A stretch of DNA of 64,000 bases from Lacicoccus halitifaciens (GTDB taxonomy: Bacteria; Bacillota; Bacilli; Staphylococcales; Salinicoccaceae): the NCBI RefSeq assembly GCF_040544485.1, contig NZ_JBDZDV010000007.1:101781-165780 (forward strand), in the 5' to 3' direction. The notes under the pieces are model-generated. The model ran no database searches. It was not told the origin of the DNA and saw only the letters and a list, made by a program, of their open reading frames with translations. Of this stretch, positions 25,650 through 34,233 are shown in pieces. The position numbers and the translations under genes were made by a program. Every line of letters begins with the position of its first letter. The stretch's first letter is position 1.

Positions 25650-26816
25650 TTACCAGCTTTTTGGAACTTCTATCAACAGAGCCATGCCCTGCCCGCCGCC
25701 GCCGCAAAGCGAAGCGATTCCCTTTCCGCCGCCGCGGCGCCGCAATTCATGGGCAAGCGTCAGGGCAAGCCTGAAGCCGGTCCCGCCGAGTGGATGACCG
25801 ATCGCGATCGCTCCGCCGTTCACATTCACTCTTTCGTAATCGATATCCAATGCCCGGCAGCTCGCAATGACTACACTCGCAAAAGCTTCATTGATTTCAA
25901 ATAAATCAATATCGTGCAATGTCAGGTTCGTCTTCTCCAAAACCGCTCTGATTGCCTGTGCAGGTTTTGTATGCAGGCTCGTATCAGGTCCTGAAACTTC
26001 AGACCAGCCCAGAATACGCGCCAGCGGTTCCCGGCCAAGCGCTTCCGCTTTCTTTTCGGATGAGATGATCCCTGCACTCGCCCCGTCAGTCATTTGAGAC
26101 GCATTTCCCGCTGTAATTGTGCCGCCTTCAACAAATGCCGGTTTTAAAGTCGCCAGTTTTTCAAGGGATGAATTGGCCCTGATGCCTTCATCTATGTTTA
26201 AAGTCTGCCCTTTCAAAGTGATCGGCACAATCTCGTCCTGAAGCCGGCCTTCCTGCAATGCTTCAGCCGCCCGCTCCTGTGACAGCTGTGCATACCGGTC
26301 CTGGTCCTCCCGGGTAATATTGAATTCCTTATTCTTTGAATCGGTCAGGACACCCATCGATTCATCCGACAACGTACACCACAGACCGTCGCTGCTCAAT
26401 GTATCCGTCAGCTGCAGAGAACCCATCGACTGTTCCTGACGGACGTCAGCCGTATACGGGGCCCGTGTCATTGAATCAAATCCCCCTGTAATATATAACT
26501 CACCTTCCCCGAAATGAATCCGGCGGGCGGCATCTGAAACGGAAGCGAGACCGGCCAGGCACACACTGTTCAAGGTGATTGCAGGAACGGACAGGGATAT
26601 GCCGGCATCCGAGGCCACTCTCTTTGCCGGGTTCTGTCCCTGCCCGGCTTGAAGCACCTGGCCCAGTAAGACACCGTCGGCTTCTTTTGCTTCAGGCACT
26701 CTCTGCATCAGCTCATTCACAGCCAGTGCCCCGATCTCCTTCGCATCCAATCCCGACAGCATACCTTTCCACTTTCCAAACGGGGTGCGCACCCCTTCCA
26801 AAATCACCTGATCCAT
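25650..26816 (-). CDS. acetyl-CoA acetyltransferase (thiolase)
   Basis: A 388-residue thiolase. The nucleophilic cysteine is in NSVCLAGLAS (about residue 86), the histidine in GHPLGGTGFRLALTL and the second cysteine in ASLCGGGGQGMA. In the degradative direction it cleaves acetoacetyl-CoA to two acetyl-CoA. It is the first gene of the operon, downstream of a SAM-I riboswitch, with AGGATGAGG before the ATG. Confidence 0.92.
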   Translation of the reverse strand: MDQVILEGVRTPFGKWKGMLSGLDAKEIGALAVNELMQRVPEAKEADGVLLGQVLQAGQGQNPAKRVASDAGISLSVPAITLNSVCLAGLASVSDAARRIHFGEGELYITGGFDSMTRAPYTADVRQEQSMGSLQLTDTLSSDGLWCTLSDESMGVLTDSKNKEFNITREDQDRYAQLSQERAAEALQEGRLQDEIVPITLKGQTLNIDEGIRANSSLEKLATLKPAFVEGGTITAGNASQMTDGASAGIISSEKKAEALGREPLARILGWSEVSGPDTSLHTKPAQAIRAVLEKTNLTLHDIDLFEINEAFASVVIASCRALDIDYERVNVNGGAIAIGHPLGGTGFRLALTLAHELRRRGGGKGIASLCGGGGQGMALLIEVPKSW

Positions 26817-26859
26817 ATATCCTCATCCTTTCACATGCTCTGATTTTTCTTTATAGAAA

Positions 26860-26886
26860 AGCCCTCTTTCCTGTAGAAAGAGGGCT
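26860..26886 (-). terminator. riboswitch expression-platform terminator (thiolase operon)
   Basis: AGCCCTCTTTC and GAAAGAGGGCT form an 11-bp stem and are followed by TTTTC on the minus strand, between the aptamer and the thiolase gene. Confidence 0.85.
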
Positions 26887-26913
26887 GAAATCATGAAATA
26901 TCAAGGTTTCTCC

Positions 26914-27021
26914 CTCTTATCTTCCAGGCATTACTGCCTGTTGGAAGTAGCACCATTCCCCAAAATGGGGCGGTTGCCGGGCGTCATAGGGCCAATTCCC
27001 TCAGCCAACTCGTGATAAGAG
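26914..27021 (-). promoter_or_regulatory. SAM-I riboswitch (S-box) aptamer upstream of the thiolase operon
   Basis: On the minus strand P1 pairs CTCTTATC (27021-27014) with GATAAGAG (26921-26914). Between them are the S-box signatures GGCTGAGGGA, GGCCCTATGA, CCCGGCAACC and GGTGCTA-TTCC. It should turn the operon off when S-adenosylmethionine is plentiful. The combination with ketone-body genes is unexpected. Confidence 0.93.
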
Positions 27022-27075
27022 TCTTTTAATCAATTGTTTTATTGTTAAAAATTATCGGTTTATTCAATTATTCAC

Positions 27076-27104
27076 ACATTAACAGAATGCCGGTAAAACG
27101 TCAA
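27076..27104 (-). promoter_or_regulatory. promoter of the riboswitch transcript
   Basis: Minus strand TTGACG (27104-27099), a 17-bp spacer and TAATGT (27081-27076) lie about 50 bp upstream of the aptamer. The remainder of 27105-27170 shows nothing. Confidence 0.6.
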
Positions 27105-27171
27105 CCTCTTATTTCATTATTGTATATTTTTTGACTTTTATATCTCCTTCCTGCCATGTCTCAAAGCCATG

Positions 27172-27203
27172 CAAAAAAAGGATCCGGCGATGCCGGATCC
27201 TTT
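27172..27203 (-). terminator. terminator after groEL
   Basis: AAAGGATCCGGC gat GCCGGATCCTTT, followed by T7 on the minus strand. Confidence 0.92.
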
Positions 27204-27226
27204 GAATCATCATTATTCAATTGAGC

Positions 27227-28855
27227 TTACATCATGCCTGGCATGCCGCCGCCCATGCCGCCCATGTCGCCGCCGCCTGCATCATCATCCTTGATGTCTG
27301 CAACGACTGCTTCAGTCGTCAGGAACATTGCAGCAACGGAGCCTGCATTCTGAAGTGCTGAGCGTGTCACTTTCGTCGGGTCTACGATACCTGCTTCAAC
27401 CATGTTCACCCATTCGTCAGTTGCAGCGTTGTAGCCGTGGCCCTCTTCCTGGGATTTCAGTTTTTCAACGATGACGGAACCTTCAAGGCCTGCGTTTTCG
27501 ACGATTTGACGCAGTGGTGCCTCAAGAGCTTTAAGCACGATGTTGACACCAGTCTGTACATCACCGGATTCCTCGAGTGCAGCCACTTTTTCATGTACTG
27601 CGACAAGTGCTGTACCACCGCCGGATACGATGCCTTCTTCAACTGCCGCACGTGTCGAGTTCAATGCGTCTTCGATGCGGAGTTTGCGTTCTTTCATCTC
27701 GGTTTCAGTCGCAGCACCCACTTTGATCACTGCAACACCGCCTGAAAGTTTGGCAAGTCTTTCCTGAAGCTTCTCTTTATCGAAGCTTGAAGTCGTCTCT
27801 TCGATTTGTGATCTGATCTGACCGATGCGTGCTTCGATATTATTCGTGTCTCCTGAACCTTCAACGATTGTCGTGTCATCTTTAGAGACAGTGACTCTTG
27901 AAGCATTACCGAGCATATCGATCGTCGTGTCCTTCAGCTCGAGGCCGAGGTCTTCAGTGACGACCTGTCCGCCTGTCAACACCGCGATATCTTCAAGCAT
28001 CGCCTTACGGCGGTCACCGAAGCCAGGTGCTTTTACAGCGATTGCCGTAAATGTGCCGCGCAGTTTGTTGAGGACGATATTCGCCATCGCATCGCCTTCC
28101 ACATCGTCTGCGATGATCAGGATCGGACGGGACTGCTGTACAACCTGCTCAAGCAGCGGCAGTATGTCCTGGAAATTTGAAATTTTCTTGTCAGTGATCA
28201 GAATATAAGGGTTTTCAAGATCAGCAATCATCTTCTCTGAATCCGTCACCATGTAAGGTGATGTGTAGCCGCGGTCAAACTGCATACCTTCAACTACTTC
28301 AAGTTCAGTTTTGAATCCGCGTGATTCTTCGATTGTGATGACGCCGTCTTTGCCCACTTTTTCCATGGCTTCAGAGATATATTCCCCGACAACCGGATCA
28401 TCTGCTGAAATTGTACCGACCTGTGCAATGGATTCTTTATCCTGTACAGGACGTGAGATGTTTTTAAGCTCTTCCACTGCAGCTTCAACGGCTTTGTTGA
28501 TGCCTGCGCGGATCCCGACAGGGTTCGCACCGCTCGTCACGTTCTTCAGACCTTCCTGGATCATGGCCTGTGCAAGGACCGTTGCGGTCGTCGTACCGTC
28601 ACCGGCGATCTCGTTCGTCTGGTTGGCAACTTCTGCAACCAGCTTCGCACCCATATTTTCATAAGGATCTTCAAGGTCGATTTCTTTGGCGATCGTCACA
28701 CCGTCATTTGTGATCAAAGGTGATGTGAACTGTTTATCCAAAACAACGTTACGACCTTTCGGCCCTAAAGTCACTTTCACTGCATTTGCAAGTTTATCCA
28801 CACCGTCCAGCATTGACTGACGTGCATCTTCTGAAAATTTAATTTCCTTTGCCAT
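27227..28855 (-). CDS. groL: chaperonin GroEL (60 kDa)
   Basis: A 542-residue chaperonin forming the 14-mer folding chamber. Hallmarks: KVTLGPKGRNVVLDK and DGTTTATVLAQAM (nucleotide site), GFGDRRKAMLEDIAVLTGG, GIVSGGGTALVAV and the Gly-Met-rich tail (GGDMGGMGGGMPGMM). Second gene of the groES-groEL operon. Confidence 0.99.
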   Translation of the reverse strand: MAKEIKFSEDARQSMLDGVDKLANAVKVTLGPKGRNVVLDKQFTSPLITNDGVTIAKEIDLEDPYENMGAKLVAEVANQTNEIAGDGTTTATVLAQAMIQEGLKNVTSGANPVGIRAGINKAVEAAVEELKNISRPVQDKESIAQVGTISADDPVVGEYISEAMEKVGKDGVITIEESRGFKTELEVVEGMQFDRGYTSPYMVTDSEKMIADLENPYILITDKKISNFQDILPLLEQVVQQSRPILIIADDVEGDAMANIVLNKLRGTFTAIAVKAPGFGDRRKAMLEDIAVLTGGQVVTEDLGLELKDTTIDMLGNASRVTVSKDDTTIVEGSGDTNNIEARIGQIRSQIEETTSSFDKEKLQERLAKLSGGVAVIKVGAATETEMKERKLRIEDALNSTRAAVEEGIVSGGGTALVAVHEKVAALEESGDVQTGVNIVLKALEAPLRQIVENAGLEGSVIVEKLKSQEEGHGYNAATDEWVNMVEAGIVDPTKVTRSALQNAGSVAAMFLTTEAVVADIKDDDAGGGDMGGMGGGMPGMM

Positions 28856-28896
28856 TATTCTGCCTCCTAATGATTTGAGTTATAATATTTTATCTT

Positions 28897-29181
28897 TTAC
28901 TCAACGATTGCTAGAATTTCATTATCAGTTAAAATTAAATAATCTTTATCTTCATGTTTCAATTCAGTACCGGCGAATTTGGAATAGACGACTTTGTCCC
29001 CGACATTCACTTCCACTTCCACACGTGTACCGTTGTCCAGGATTTTTCCTGTCCCGACAGCAACCACAGTACCTTCCTGGGGTCTCTCTTTTGCCGAGTC
29101 TGTTAAGATGATACCGCTTTTCGTTGTTTCCTCTTCTTGAGTCAAATCAATGATTACACGATTTCCTAAAGGTTTTAACAC
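28897..29181 (-). CDS. groS: co-chaperonin GroES (10 kDa)
   Basis: A 94-residue lid of the GroEL chamber. MLKPLGNRVIIDL, the mobile loop EEETTKSGIILTDSAKE and GDKVVYSKFAGTEL are diagnostic. The ATG has AAGGAGGAC eight bases upstream. The leader carries CIRCE and a CtsR box. Confidence 0.98.
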   Translation of the reverse strand: MLKPLGNRVIIDLTQEEETTKSGIILTDSAKERPQEGTVVAVGTGKILDNGTRVEVEVNVGDKVVYSKFAGTELKHEDKDYLILTDNEILAIVE

Positions 29182-29219
29182 TTTAATGTCCTCCTTATAT
29201 CATCATTCCGTTTATAATT

Positions 29220-29246
29220 TTAGCACTCTCTTACCGATAGTGCTAA
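29220..29246 (-). promoter_or_regulatory. CIRCE element (HrcA operator)
   Basis: TTAGCACTC, 9 bp, TAGTGCTAA: one mismatch to the perfect CIRCE inverted repeat, 39 bp before groES. Confidence 0.95.
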
Positions 29247-29259
29247 CAATTAATATGAT

Positions 29260-29276
29260 AATCAAAGAAGGTCAAA
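29260..29276 (+). promoter_or_regulatory. CtsR operator
   Basis: AATCAAAGAAGGTCAAA matches the direct heptad operator RGTCAAANANRGTCAAA with one mismatch, immediately upstream of CIRCE. Its opposite strand supplies a TTGACC usable as -35. Dual HrcA and CtsR control of groESL is known in Staphylococcus. Confidence 0.8.
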
Positions 29277-29353
29277 AATGCAAGTATTTTATATCACTTT
29301 AAGTTGAGATAATTTTCATGTAGAATTATTTTATTGTCATTGGAGGGAATCAC

Positions 29354-30148
29354 TTGAAAAATTTGTTCAGAAAACGTCAGATCAACAGTGCTTTAATCTT
29401 AATCATATTCATCGGTGTGCAGCTCGCCGTCCTCCCCGTCGGCATCATCATGGGGCTGACCAGTCCGGAACTGTCCCCCGACGAACTTGTCACTTCCGTC
29501 ATCCCGTACCAGTTCGCGGCATTTCTGATCGGGACGATACTGGTCATCATCATCGGCGGCATGCACCATAATAAAAATGCCATTGAACAGGGCAAAAAGA
29601 CGGATATCCCCGTGACCATCGTCTGGATCATCGGCGGTGTGGTCCTTGCCTATGCTTCCCAGGTGATCGCCGGCATGATCAACGTCTATATCCTCGGCAA
29701 TCCGCTTGAAAGCCAGAATACGAATGAAATCATCAGCATGATCGAATCCATGCCCCTGATGATCCTGATCGTCGCAATACTCGGGCCGATCATAGAGGAA
29801 TATGTATTCAGGCGTGCGATATTCGGTGAGGTCTACACACTTTTCCCCATGCATAATACGGGATATAAAGTGCTTGCCTTCCTGATTGCGGGGCTCGTCA
29901 GCGGGCTGATATTCGCAGTCGCCCATCTCGACTTCACCCATATCCTGATTTACCTGGCCATGAGTTACACGTTCAGTTTCCTGTATGTGATGACCGGCCG
30001 CCTCCTCGTCCCGATTTTTGTCCATATGATCATGAACAGTCTCGTCGTCGGGCTGAATGTACTCCTCGGTGATTACATCGATGAGCTGCAGCAGCTGGAG
30101 GAGACGATGGCTGTGATCGTTTCGGTCATACGCCACATCCATTTTTAA
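29354..30148 (+). CDS. mroQ: CPBP intramembrane metalloprotease (MroQ-like)
   Basis: A 264-residue polytopic membrane protein of the CPBP (Abi) family. The catalytic EEYVFRRAIFGE (EExxxR) and FAVAHLDF (FxxxH) motifs lie in neighbouring helices near residues 150 and 195, with a later HMIMNSLV carrying the third histidine. In S. aureus the divergent neighbour of groESL is MroQ, which affects Agr signalling; synteny supports the name, while a role in peptide signalling here is inference. A GGAGGG ribosome site precedes the TTG start. Confidence 0.85.
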   Translation: MKNLFRKRQINSALILIIFIGVQLAVLPVGIIMGLTSPELSPDELVTSVIPYQFAAFLIGTILVIIIGGMHHNKNAIEQGKKTDIPVTIVWIIGGVVLAYASQVIAGMINVYILGNPLESQNTNEIISMIESMPLMILIVAILGPIIEEYVFRRAIFGEVYTLFPMHNTGYKVLAFLIAGLVSGLIFAVAHLDFTHILIYLAMSYTFSFLYVMTGRLLVPIFVHMIMNSLVVGLNVLLGDYIDELQQLEETMAVIVSVIRHIHF

Positions 30149-30162
30149 AATTCAGGCATACT

Positions 30163-30199
30163 AAAAGAGACTGGAATCACTTCCAGTCTCTTTTTCACT
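30163..30199. terminator. bidirectional terminator (mroQ / ferredoxin)
   Basis: AAAAGAGACTGGAA tcac TTCCAGTCTCTTTT with A- and T-rich flanks, serving both convergent genes. The same 14-bp stem occurs again at 42110-42141. Confidence 0.92.
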
Positions 30200-30238
30200 A
30201 TACTATTCTTTCTTCGTATATCCAGTGTGTCCTCTTTC

Positions 30239-30472
30239 CTAGTCGAAAAAGCTTTCGGCCTTTTCCAGGAAGAATTCCTGATCCGGGCCCAGGCTGTTTT
30301 CGTCGACGATTGCGTTCACCGGACAGGCAGCGACACATGCACCGCAATCAATGCACGAATTTGGATCGATGAAAAATTGGTCTTCTCCCGCTTCTATGCA
30401 ATCCACAGGACAGATACTTACACATTCACCTGATTTTTCCGCAATACATGGTTGAGTTATAACAAATGCCAT
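30239..30472 (-). CDS. bacterial-type ferredoxin (4Fe-4S)
   Basis: A 77-residue ferredoxin. CGACVAACPVNAI supplies the complete CxxCxxC...CP set; the first half (ECVSICPVDCIEAGED) keeps Cys17, Cys21 and Cys25 with the earlier Cys9, as in seven/eight-iron ferredoxins. It is a soluble low-potential carrier and the last gene of the aromatic operon, so it may feed the Rieske dioxygenase in place of a Rieske-type ferredoxin. That role is inferred. Confidence 0.9.
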   Translation of the reverse strand: MAFVITQPCIAEKSGECVSICPVDCIEAGEDQFFIDPNSCIDCGACVAACPVNAIVDENSLGPDQEFFLEKAESFFD

Positions 30473-30474
30473 GG

Positions 30475-31551
30475 TTATCCTCCTCCTATTAATGAATCTT
30501 CTTCGATACTGCTTACCTCTCCCTCATTTATGGAATCTATAAATTGTTCGATGTCCAGGTTTAAAAACTCCAATGCATTAAAGCCGTGGATCTGCCTCTT
30601 TTCTGCATCGCTCAATGTGGACAATTGATCCACGACTTTTCCGGATGGGGCTTCACGTAAAAGGAATGGATAATCTGAACCGGCGATGATCTGTTCAACT
30701 CCAAATCGATCGATCATAAATTGCAGATTGTTTTCGTCATACACCAATGAATCATAATAAAGGAGTTTCGCATAATGGCTCGGGGGCTTCTCCGTCTTCC
30801 TGATCTGCGGCCATACATCCCATCCCTTATCCATTCTCGGCAGCAGATATGGAAGGGAGCCTCCCCCGTGGGCGAAACATATTTTCAGATCGGGATATTT
30901 ATCCAGCATCCCACTCATTATGATGCTCCCTGCTGCGAGTGCCGTTTCTGAAGGCATGCCTACCATGTACATGAAGTTATGGCGGGGGAGCCTTTCTTTT
31001 CCGAGCGTCTCCCAGGGGTGGACGAACAATGGGACCTTCTGTTCATTCGCAGCTTCAAAAAATCGGTCCAGGGTTTCATCGTCAAGATTCTTCCCGTTCA
31101 CATTGCTTCCTATCTGAAGTCCTTTCAAGCCCAGTTCATTCACTGCTCTTTCCATTTCCTTTACGGCCGCCTCACTATCCTGTAAAGGCACCGTGCCGAG
31201 CCCGATGAACCTTTTCGGATGTTCCCTGACAATCGAGGCGATGAAGTCATTTTGGAACCTGGCGAGCTCGATTCCCGCCTCAGGGTCTGACCAATAGCTG
31301 AATGTCACGGGGATTGGTGATAACACCTGAATGTCGATTCCCTCTGCGTCCATATCCTTCAATCTTGCTTCTGCATCCCAGGCATGATTGGTCACTTCCC
31401 TGAATTTCCTGCCTTTGATCATGATATTGGCGCCGCAGTCACATGTTTTTTCCAGGACCGGCCACCGGTCGTCGCCGTATTTTTCTGCCAGGTTCAAAAA
31501 TTCTTCTGATATGATATGGGTGTGAAAATCTATCTTTAAATTTTTTTGCAC
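30475..31551 (-). CDS. ACMSD-type amidohydrolase decarboxylase
   Basis: A 358-residue metal-dependent decarboxylase of the amidohydrolase superfamily, related to 2-amino-3-carboxymuconate-6-semialdehyde decarboxylase. IDFHTH (residues 8-13) and FAHGGGSLPYLLPRMDKGW carry metal ligands, and GSDYPF holds the catalytic aspartate. In this operon it most plausibly removes the carboxyl group from the ring-cleavage product, giving 2-hydroxymuconate semialdehyde or a substituted analogue. The start is GTG, with GGGAGAG seven bases upstream. The ferredoxin gene follows after 2 bp. Confidence 0.82.
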   Translation of the reverse strand: MQKNLKIDFHTHIISEEFLNLAEKYGDDRWPVLEKTCDCGANIMIKGRKFREVTNHAWDAEARLKDMDAEGIDIQVLSPIPVTFSYWSDPEAGIELARFQNDFIASIVREHPKRFIGLGTVPLQDSEAAVKEMERAVNELGLKGLQIGSNVNGKNLDDETLDRFFEAANEQKVPLFVHPWETLGKERLPRHNFMYMVGMPSETALAAGSIIMSGMLDKYPDLKICFAHGGGSLPYLLPRMDKGWDVWPQIRKTEKPPSHYAKLLYYDSLVYDENNLQFMIDRFGVEQIIAGSDYPFLLREAPSGKVVDQLSTLSDAEKRQIHGFNALEFLNLDIEQFIDSINEGEVSSIEEDSLIGGG

Positions 31552-31616
31552 AAATGAACTCTCCCAGCGTTTTCTTTATTTTAGGGGGATCAGCCGATGT
31601 ATCGGCCTCTCCCTGA

Positions 31617-32627
31617 TCACTCTCCAAGTTTGGTGCCGTATGTGAAATAAGACTCCGGTGGTTTGCTGCCCCACATCTCGAGTCCAAGCTCGCCCAGCTC
31701 GGAATTCCATTCAATCGGCTTCCAATCCGGTGAAAACATCAATAGTCCGCCAGTCCATATTTCCACACGGTGTCCGGAAGGCTCGAAAACATAGATGAAC
31801 TGGGCACCGCTCGTGCCGTGTTTGCCAGGCCCCCACTCGATTTTGATACCATTTTCCGCCATGATGTTTGCCGCCCGGATCAATTCATCCGGGGAATCCA
31901 GATAATATGCCAGGTGATGGAACGAAGTACCATTCTGGTTTGAATTGCGCATAAAGGCGATTTCATGCGCGATGTTGGTTCTGCTGAGCCAGGAACCGAG
32001 ACGGACATCCTCCTTATTCTGAACATAATAGCGATGATGGATGCCCAGGAGTTCCGTCCACCATTTCTGCTCTTCCTCCACATCATCAACCATCAGGTTG
32101 ACATGATCGAAACGACGCGGGGAGACGCCCTTCATCTGGTACTTGCTTGGATGGCTCGGTAGTCTTGATGCGATCTTTTCATCATCAGTTTTGAATTTCT
32201 CCTTTTCCCAATACAATTCAACCGGTATACCTGTAGGGGATTTAAAATGGAGTGCCTCGCCAAGGGCTCTCTTCCGGCCGCTTTCCACCCACTCATACTC
32301 CACATCCATCTCCTTCAGCTGATCTTCAAACAGCTTCAGGGATTCCTCCGTACTCACTCTCCAGCCGACCCGGTTCACCTGGGATTCTTCCGATGACTTA
32401 AGTACAAGTGTATAATCATCGAAATCCTGCCATGCCCTCAAATAAGCACGGTCATCCTCTTGCTTCGTCAATACGAGTCCCATGATCTCTGTAAAAAATT
32501 CCAATGATGCCTCAAACTTATCAACGCTGATTTCCACATGTCCGAGGTGGGCGACCGTCCTCAGATAACTATCCAACCTCTCCTGTGCAGATACTTCACT
32601 CATTAACTCTTCCTTGACCTTTGCCAT
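31617..32627 (-). CDS. extradiol (catechol 2,3-dioxygenase-like) dioxygenase
   Basis: A 336-residue type I extradiol dioxygenase with two VOC domains. The C-terminal domain carries the Fe(II) ligands: His in RRFDHVNLMV (about 178), His in SFHHLAYYLD (about 244) and Glu in GHRVEIWTGG (about 295). It opens a catecholic ring next to the diol. With the dioxygenase and decarboxylase around it, a 2,3-dihydroxybenzoate-type substrate cut between C3 and C4 fits best, as in p-cumate degradation. Plain catechol is the alternative. Confidence 0.88.
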   Translation of the reverse strand: MAKVKEELMSEVSAQERLDSYLRTVAHLGHVEISVDKFEASLEFFTEIMGLVLTKQEDDRAYLRAWQDFDDYTLVLKSSEESQVNRVGWRVSTEESLKLFEDQLKEMDVEYEWVESGRKRALGEALHFKSPTGIPVELYWEKEKFKTDDEKIASRLPSHPSKYQMKGVSPRRFDHVNLMVDDVEEEQKWWTELLGIHHRYYVQNKEDVRLGSWLSRTNIAHEIAFMRNSNQNGTSFHHLAYYLDSPDELIRAANIMAENGIKIEWGPGKHGTSGAQFIYVFEPSGHRVEIWTGGLLMFSPDWKPIEWNSELGELGLEMWGSKPPESYFTYGTKLGE

Positions 32628-32680
32628 TGTATAACCTCCTCGTTTTATTGCTGCCTTATACTTTGCAGCGGGGTGTACCT

Positions 32681-33709
32681 TTATTTGACAGCTACTTTTG
32701 CTTTATTTTCATTCTCTTTCCTGCTCATGATGGAGGTGCTGTGGGCGCCATGCAGTGAGGCGCTTGGATCCAGGTAGACGATTGCATTGCTTACGGCAAT
32801 GGGTGCTTCTCCAAATCCTGTGGCCATCAGTTTGACCTTTCCTGCATAGGTCGATATGTCTCCGATCGCATAGATGCCCTGGATATTCGTTTCGGCTTTT
32901 GAATTCACCTGGATTGCACCGTTTGTGATCTCCAGCCCCCAGTTATTGATCGGCCCCAAATTCGATATGAATCCGTAATTGACGATGTAATCATCCGCCT
33001 GCAAATCGATAAGCTGTTCTTCTTTTGTGTGTTTGAGCGTAATGCTTTCAATTTTTTCTTTCCCCTCTATTTGAACCGGGGTGTATGGTGTCAGTATATT
33101 GACTGTAGAATCCTTAAGCAGCTGTACGGTATAGTCATGGGCTCTGAAGCGCGCTCTGCGGTGGACGATGGAGACGCTTGATGCGATATCCTCGAGCATC
33201 AAAGCCCAGTCCACAGCTGAATCTCCGCCTCCAAAAACGGCTACTTTCCTATCTTTGAAATCATTCAGGTTCTCTATACTATAATGAAGGTTCCTGTCTT
33301 CGAATTGCTTTTCATTTCCCAAGTTCATGGTTCTTGGTTTAAATGCACCGTTGCCGGCAGTAATGATGATGGTTCTCGAGTAATGGGTCTGTTTGCTTGT
33401 TCTTATCGTGAAAAGATCTTCTTCCTTCGTCACCTCGATCACTTCTTCATTCAGGCAGACTTCGTTATCGAATTGACTCATCTGTTCCGTCAGCCGCTCC
33501 ACCAGCTCGCCGCCCTTTATCTTCGGGAACCCGGCGACATCATAGACATACTTATCAGGATACAGCGCTGAGAGCTGACCGCCCAATTGCGGCAGGCTCT
33601 CGATGATTTTCACGCTCGCCTGACGCATGCCTGCATAAAAAGCCGTGAACAGACCTGATGGACCCCCGCCTACAATAGTGATATCTGATATTTCTTTTTC
33701 ATCGATCAT
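32681..33709 (-). CDS. NAD(P)H-dependent flavin reductase, ferredoxin-NADP reductase type 2
   Basis: A 342-residue flavoprotein of the thioredoxin-reductase-like, YumC-type family. The FAD site is TIVGGGPSGLFTAFYAGM and the NAD(P)H site VFGGGDSAVDWAL; the redox CxxC of thioredoxin reductase is absent. ESLPQLGGQLSALYP and DVAGFPKIKGGELV are typical of this type. It presumably reduces the operon's ferredoxin. ATG 33709 has AAAGGTGG eight bases upstream. Confidence 0.88.
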   Translation of the reverse strand: MIDEKEISDITIVGGGPSGLFTAFYAGMRQASVKIIESLPQLGGQLSALYPDKYVYDVAGFPKIKGGELVERLTEQMSQFDNEVCLNEEVIEVTKEEDLFTIRTSKQTHYSRTIIITAGNGAFKPRTMNLGNEKQFEDRNLHYSIENLNDFKDRKVAVFGGGDSAVDWALMLEDIASSVSIVHRRARFRAHDYTVQLLKDSTVNILTPYTPVQIEGKEKIESITLKHTKEEQLIDLQADDYIVNYGFISNLGPINNWGLEITNGAIQVNSKAETNIQGIYAIGDISTYAGKVKLMATGFGEAPIAVSNAIVYLDPSASLHGAHSTSIMSRKENENKAKVAVK

Positions 33710-33744
33710 TTCTTCGACCACCTTTCGTCTTATGGTACGGAATT

Positions 33745-34233
33745 CTATAAGATTAAACTGATTTTTCCATGCGGTCTCAAGCTATCAAGATGCAGGACAA
33801 CTTTTTTACTTTTAATCGCAAATGTGCCGTCCCTGAGAACAAGTTCATAAAAATGCTTTCCGATGAAAGTGTCCAGCACTTCCCTCTTGGTCCTGTGTAT
33901 CGTAAAATTGCACTCCACCGTGATGACATCCGACTCCAGATCGCTGACCAGAATATTATTATAATTATGGATCGTAGTAGAATGCGGATATTCAACATGT
34001 GCCTCTTTCTTCAACAGCCTCTCTGCACGTTCCTGCAGACGTGAACGTGTATCATGCGCAAAGAATAAATATTCCTTTGGATCAGCATCCGGTACACCGA
34101 GGGGAGGTATTTCATATATACCATCATCAGTGAACAGTGCAGCCCATTCCTTCAATCTCCACTCATCTAAAATTTTTGCCTCCGTATAAAGAAAATCAAC
34201 GATTTCCTGACGGGTTACGGTTGATACAGTCAT
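33745..34233 (-). CDS. aromatic-ring-hydroxylating dioxygenase beta subunit
   Basis: A 162-residue small subunit of the SnoaL-like fold (VTRQEIVDFLYTEAKILDEW, KEWAALFTDDGIYEIPP, IGKHFYELVLRDG). It forms the alpha3beta3 dioxygenase with the preceding gene and overlaps it by 4 bp. Confidence 0.9.
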   Translation of the reverse strand: MTVSTVTRQEIVDFLYTEAKILDEWRLKEWAALFTDDGIYEIPPLGVPDADPKEYLFFAHDTRSRLQERAERLLKKEAHVEYPHSTTIHNYNNILVSDLESDVITVECNFTIHRTKREVLDTFIGKHFYELVLRDGTFAIKSKKVVLHLDSLRPHGKISLIL

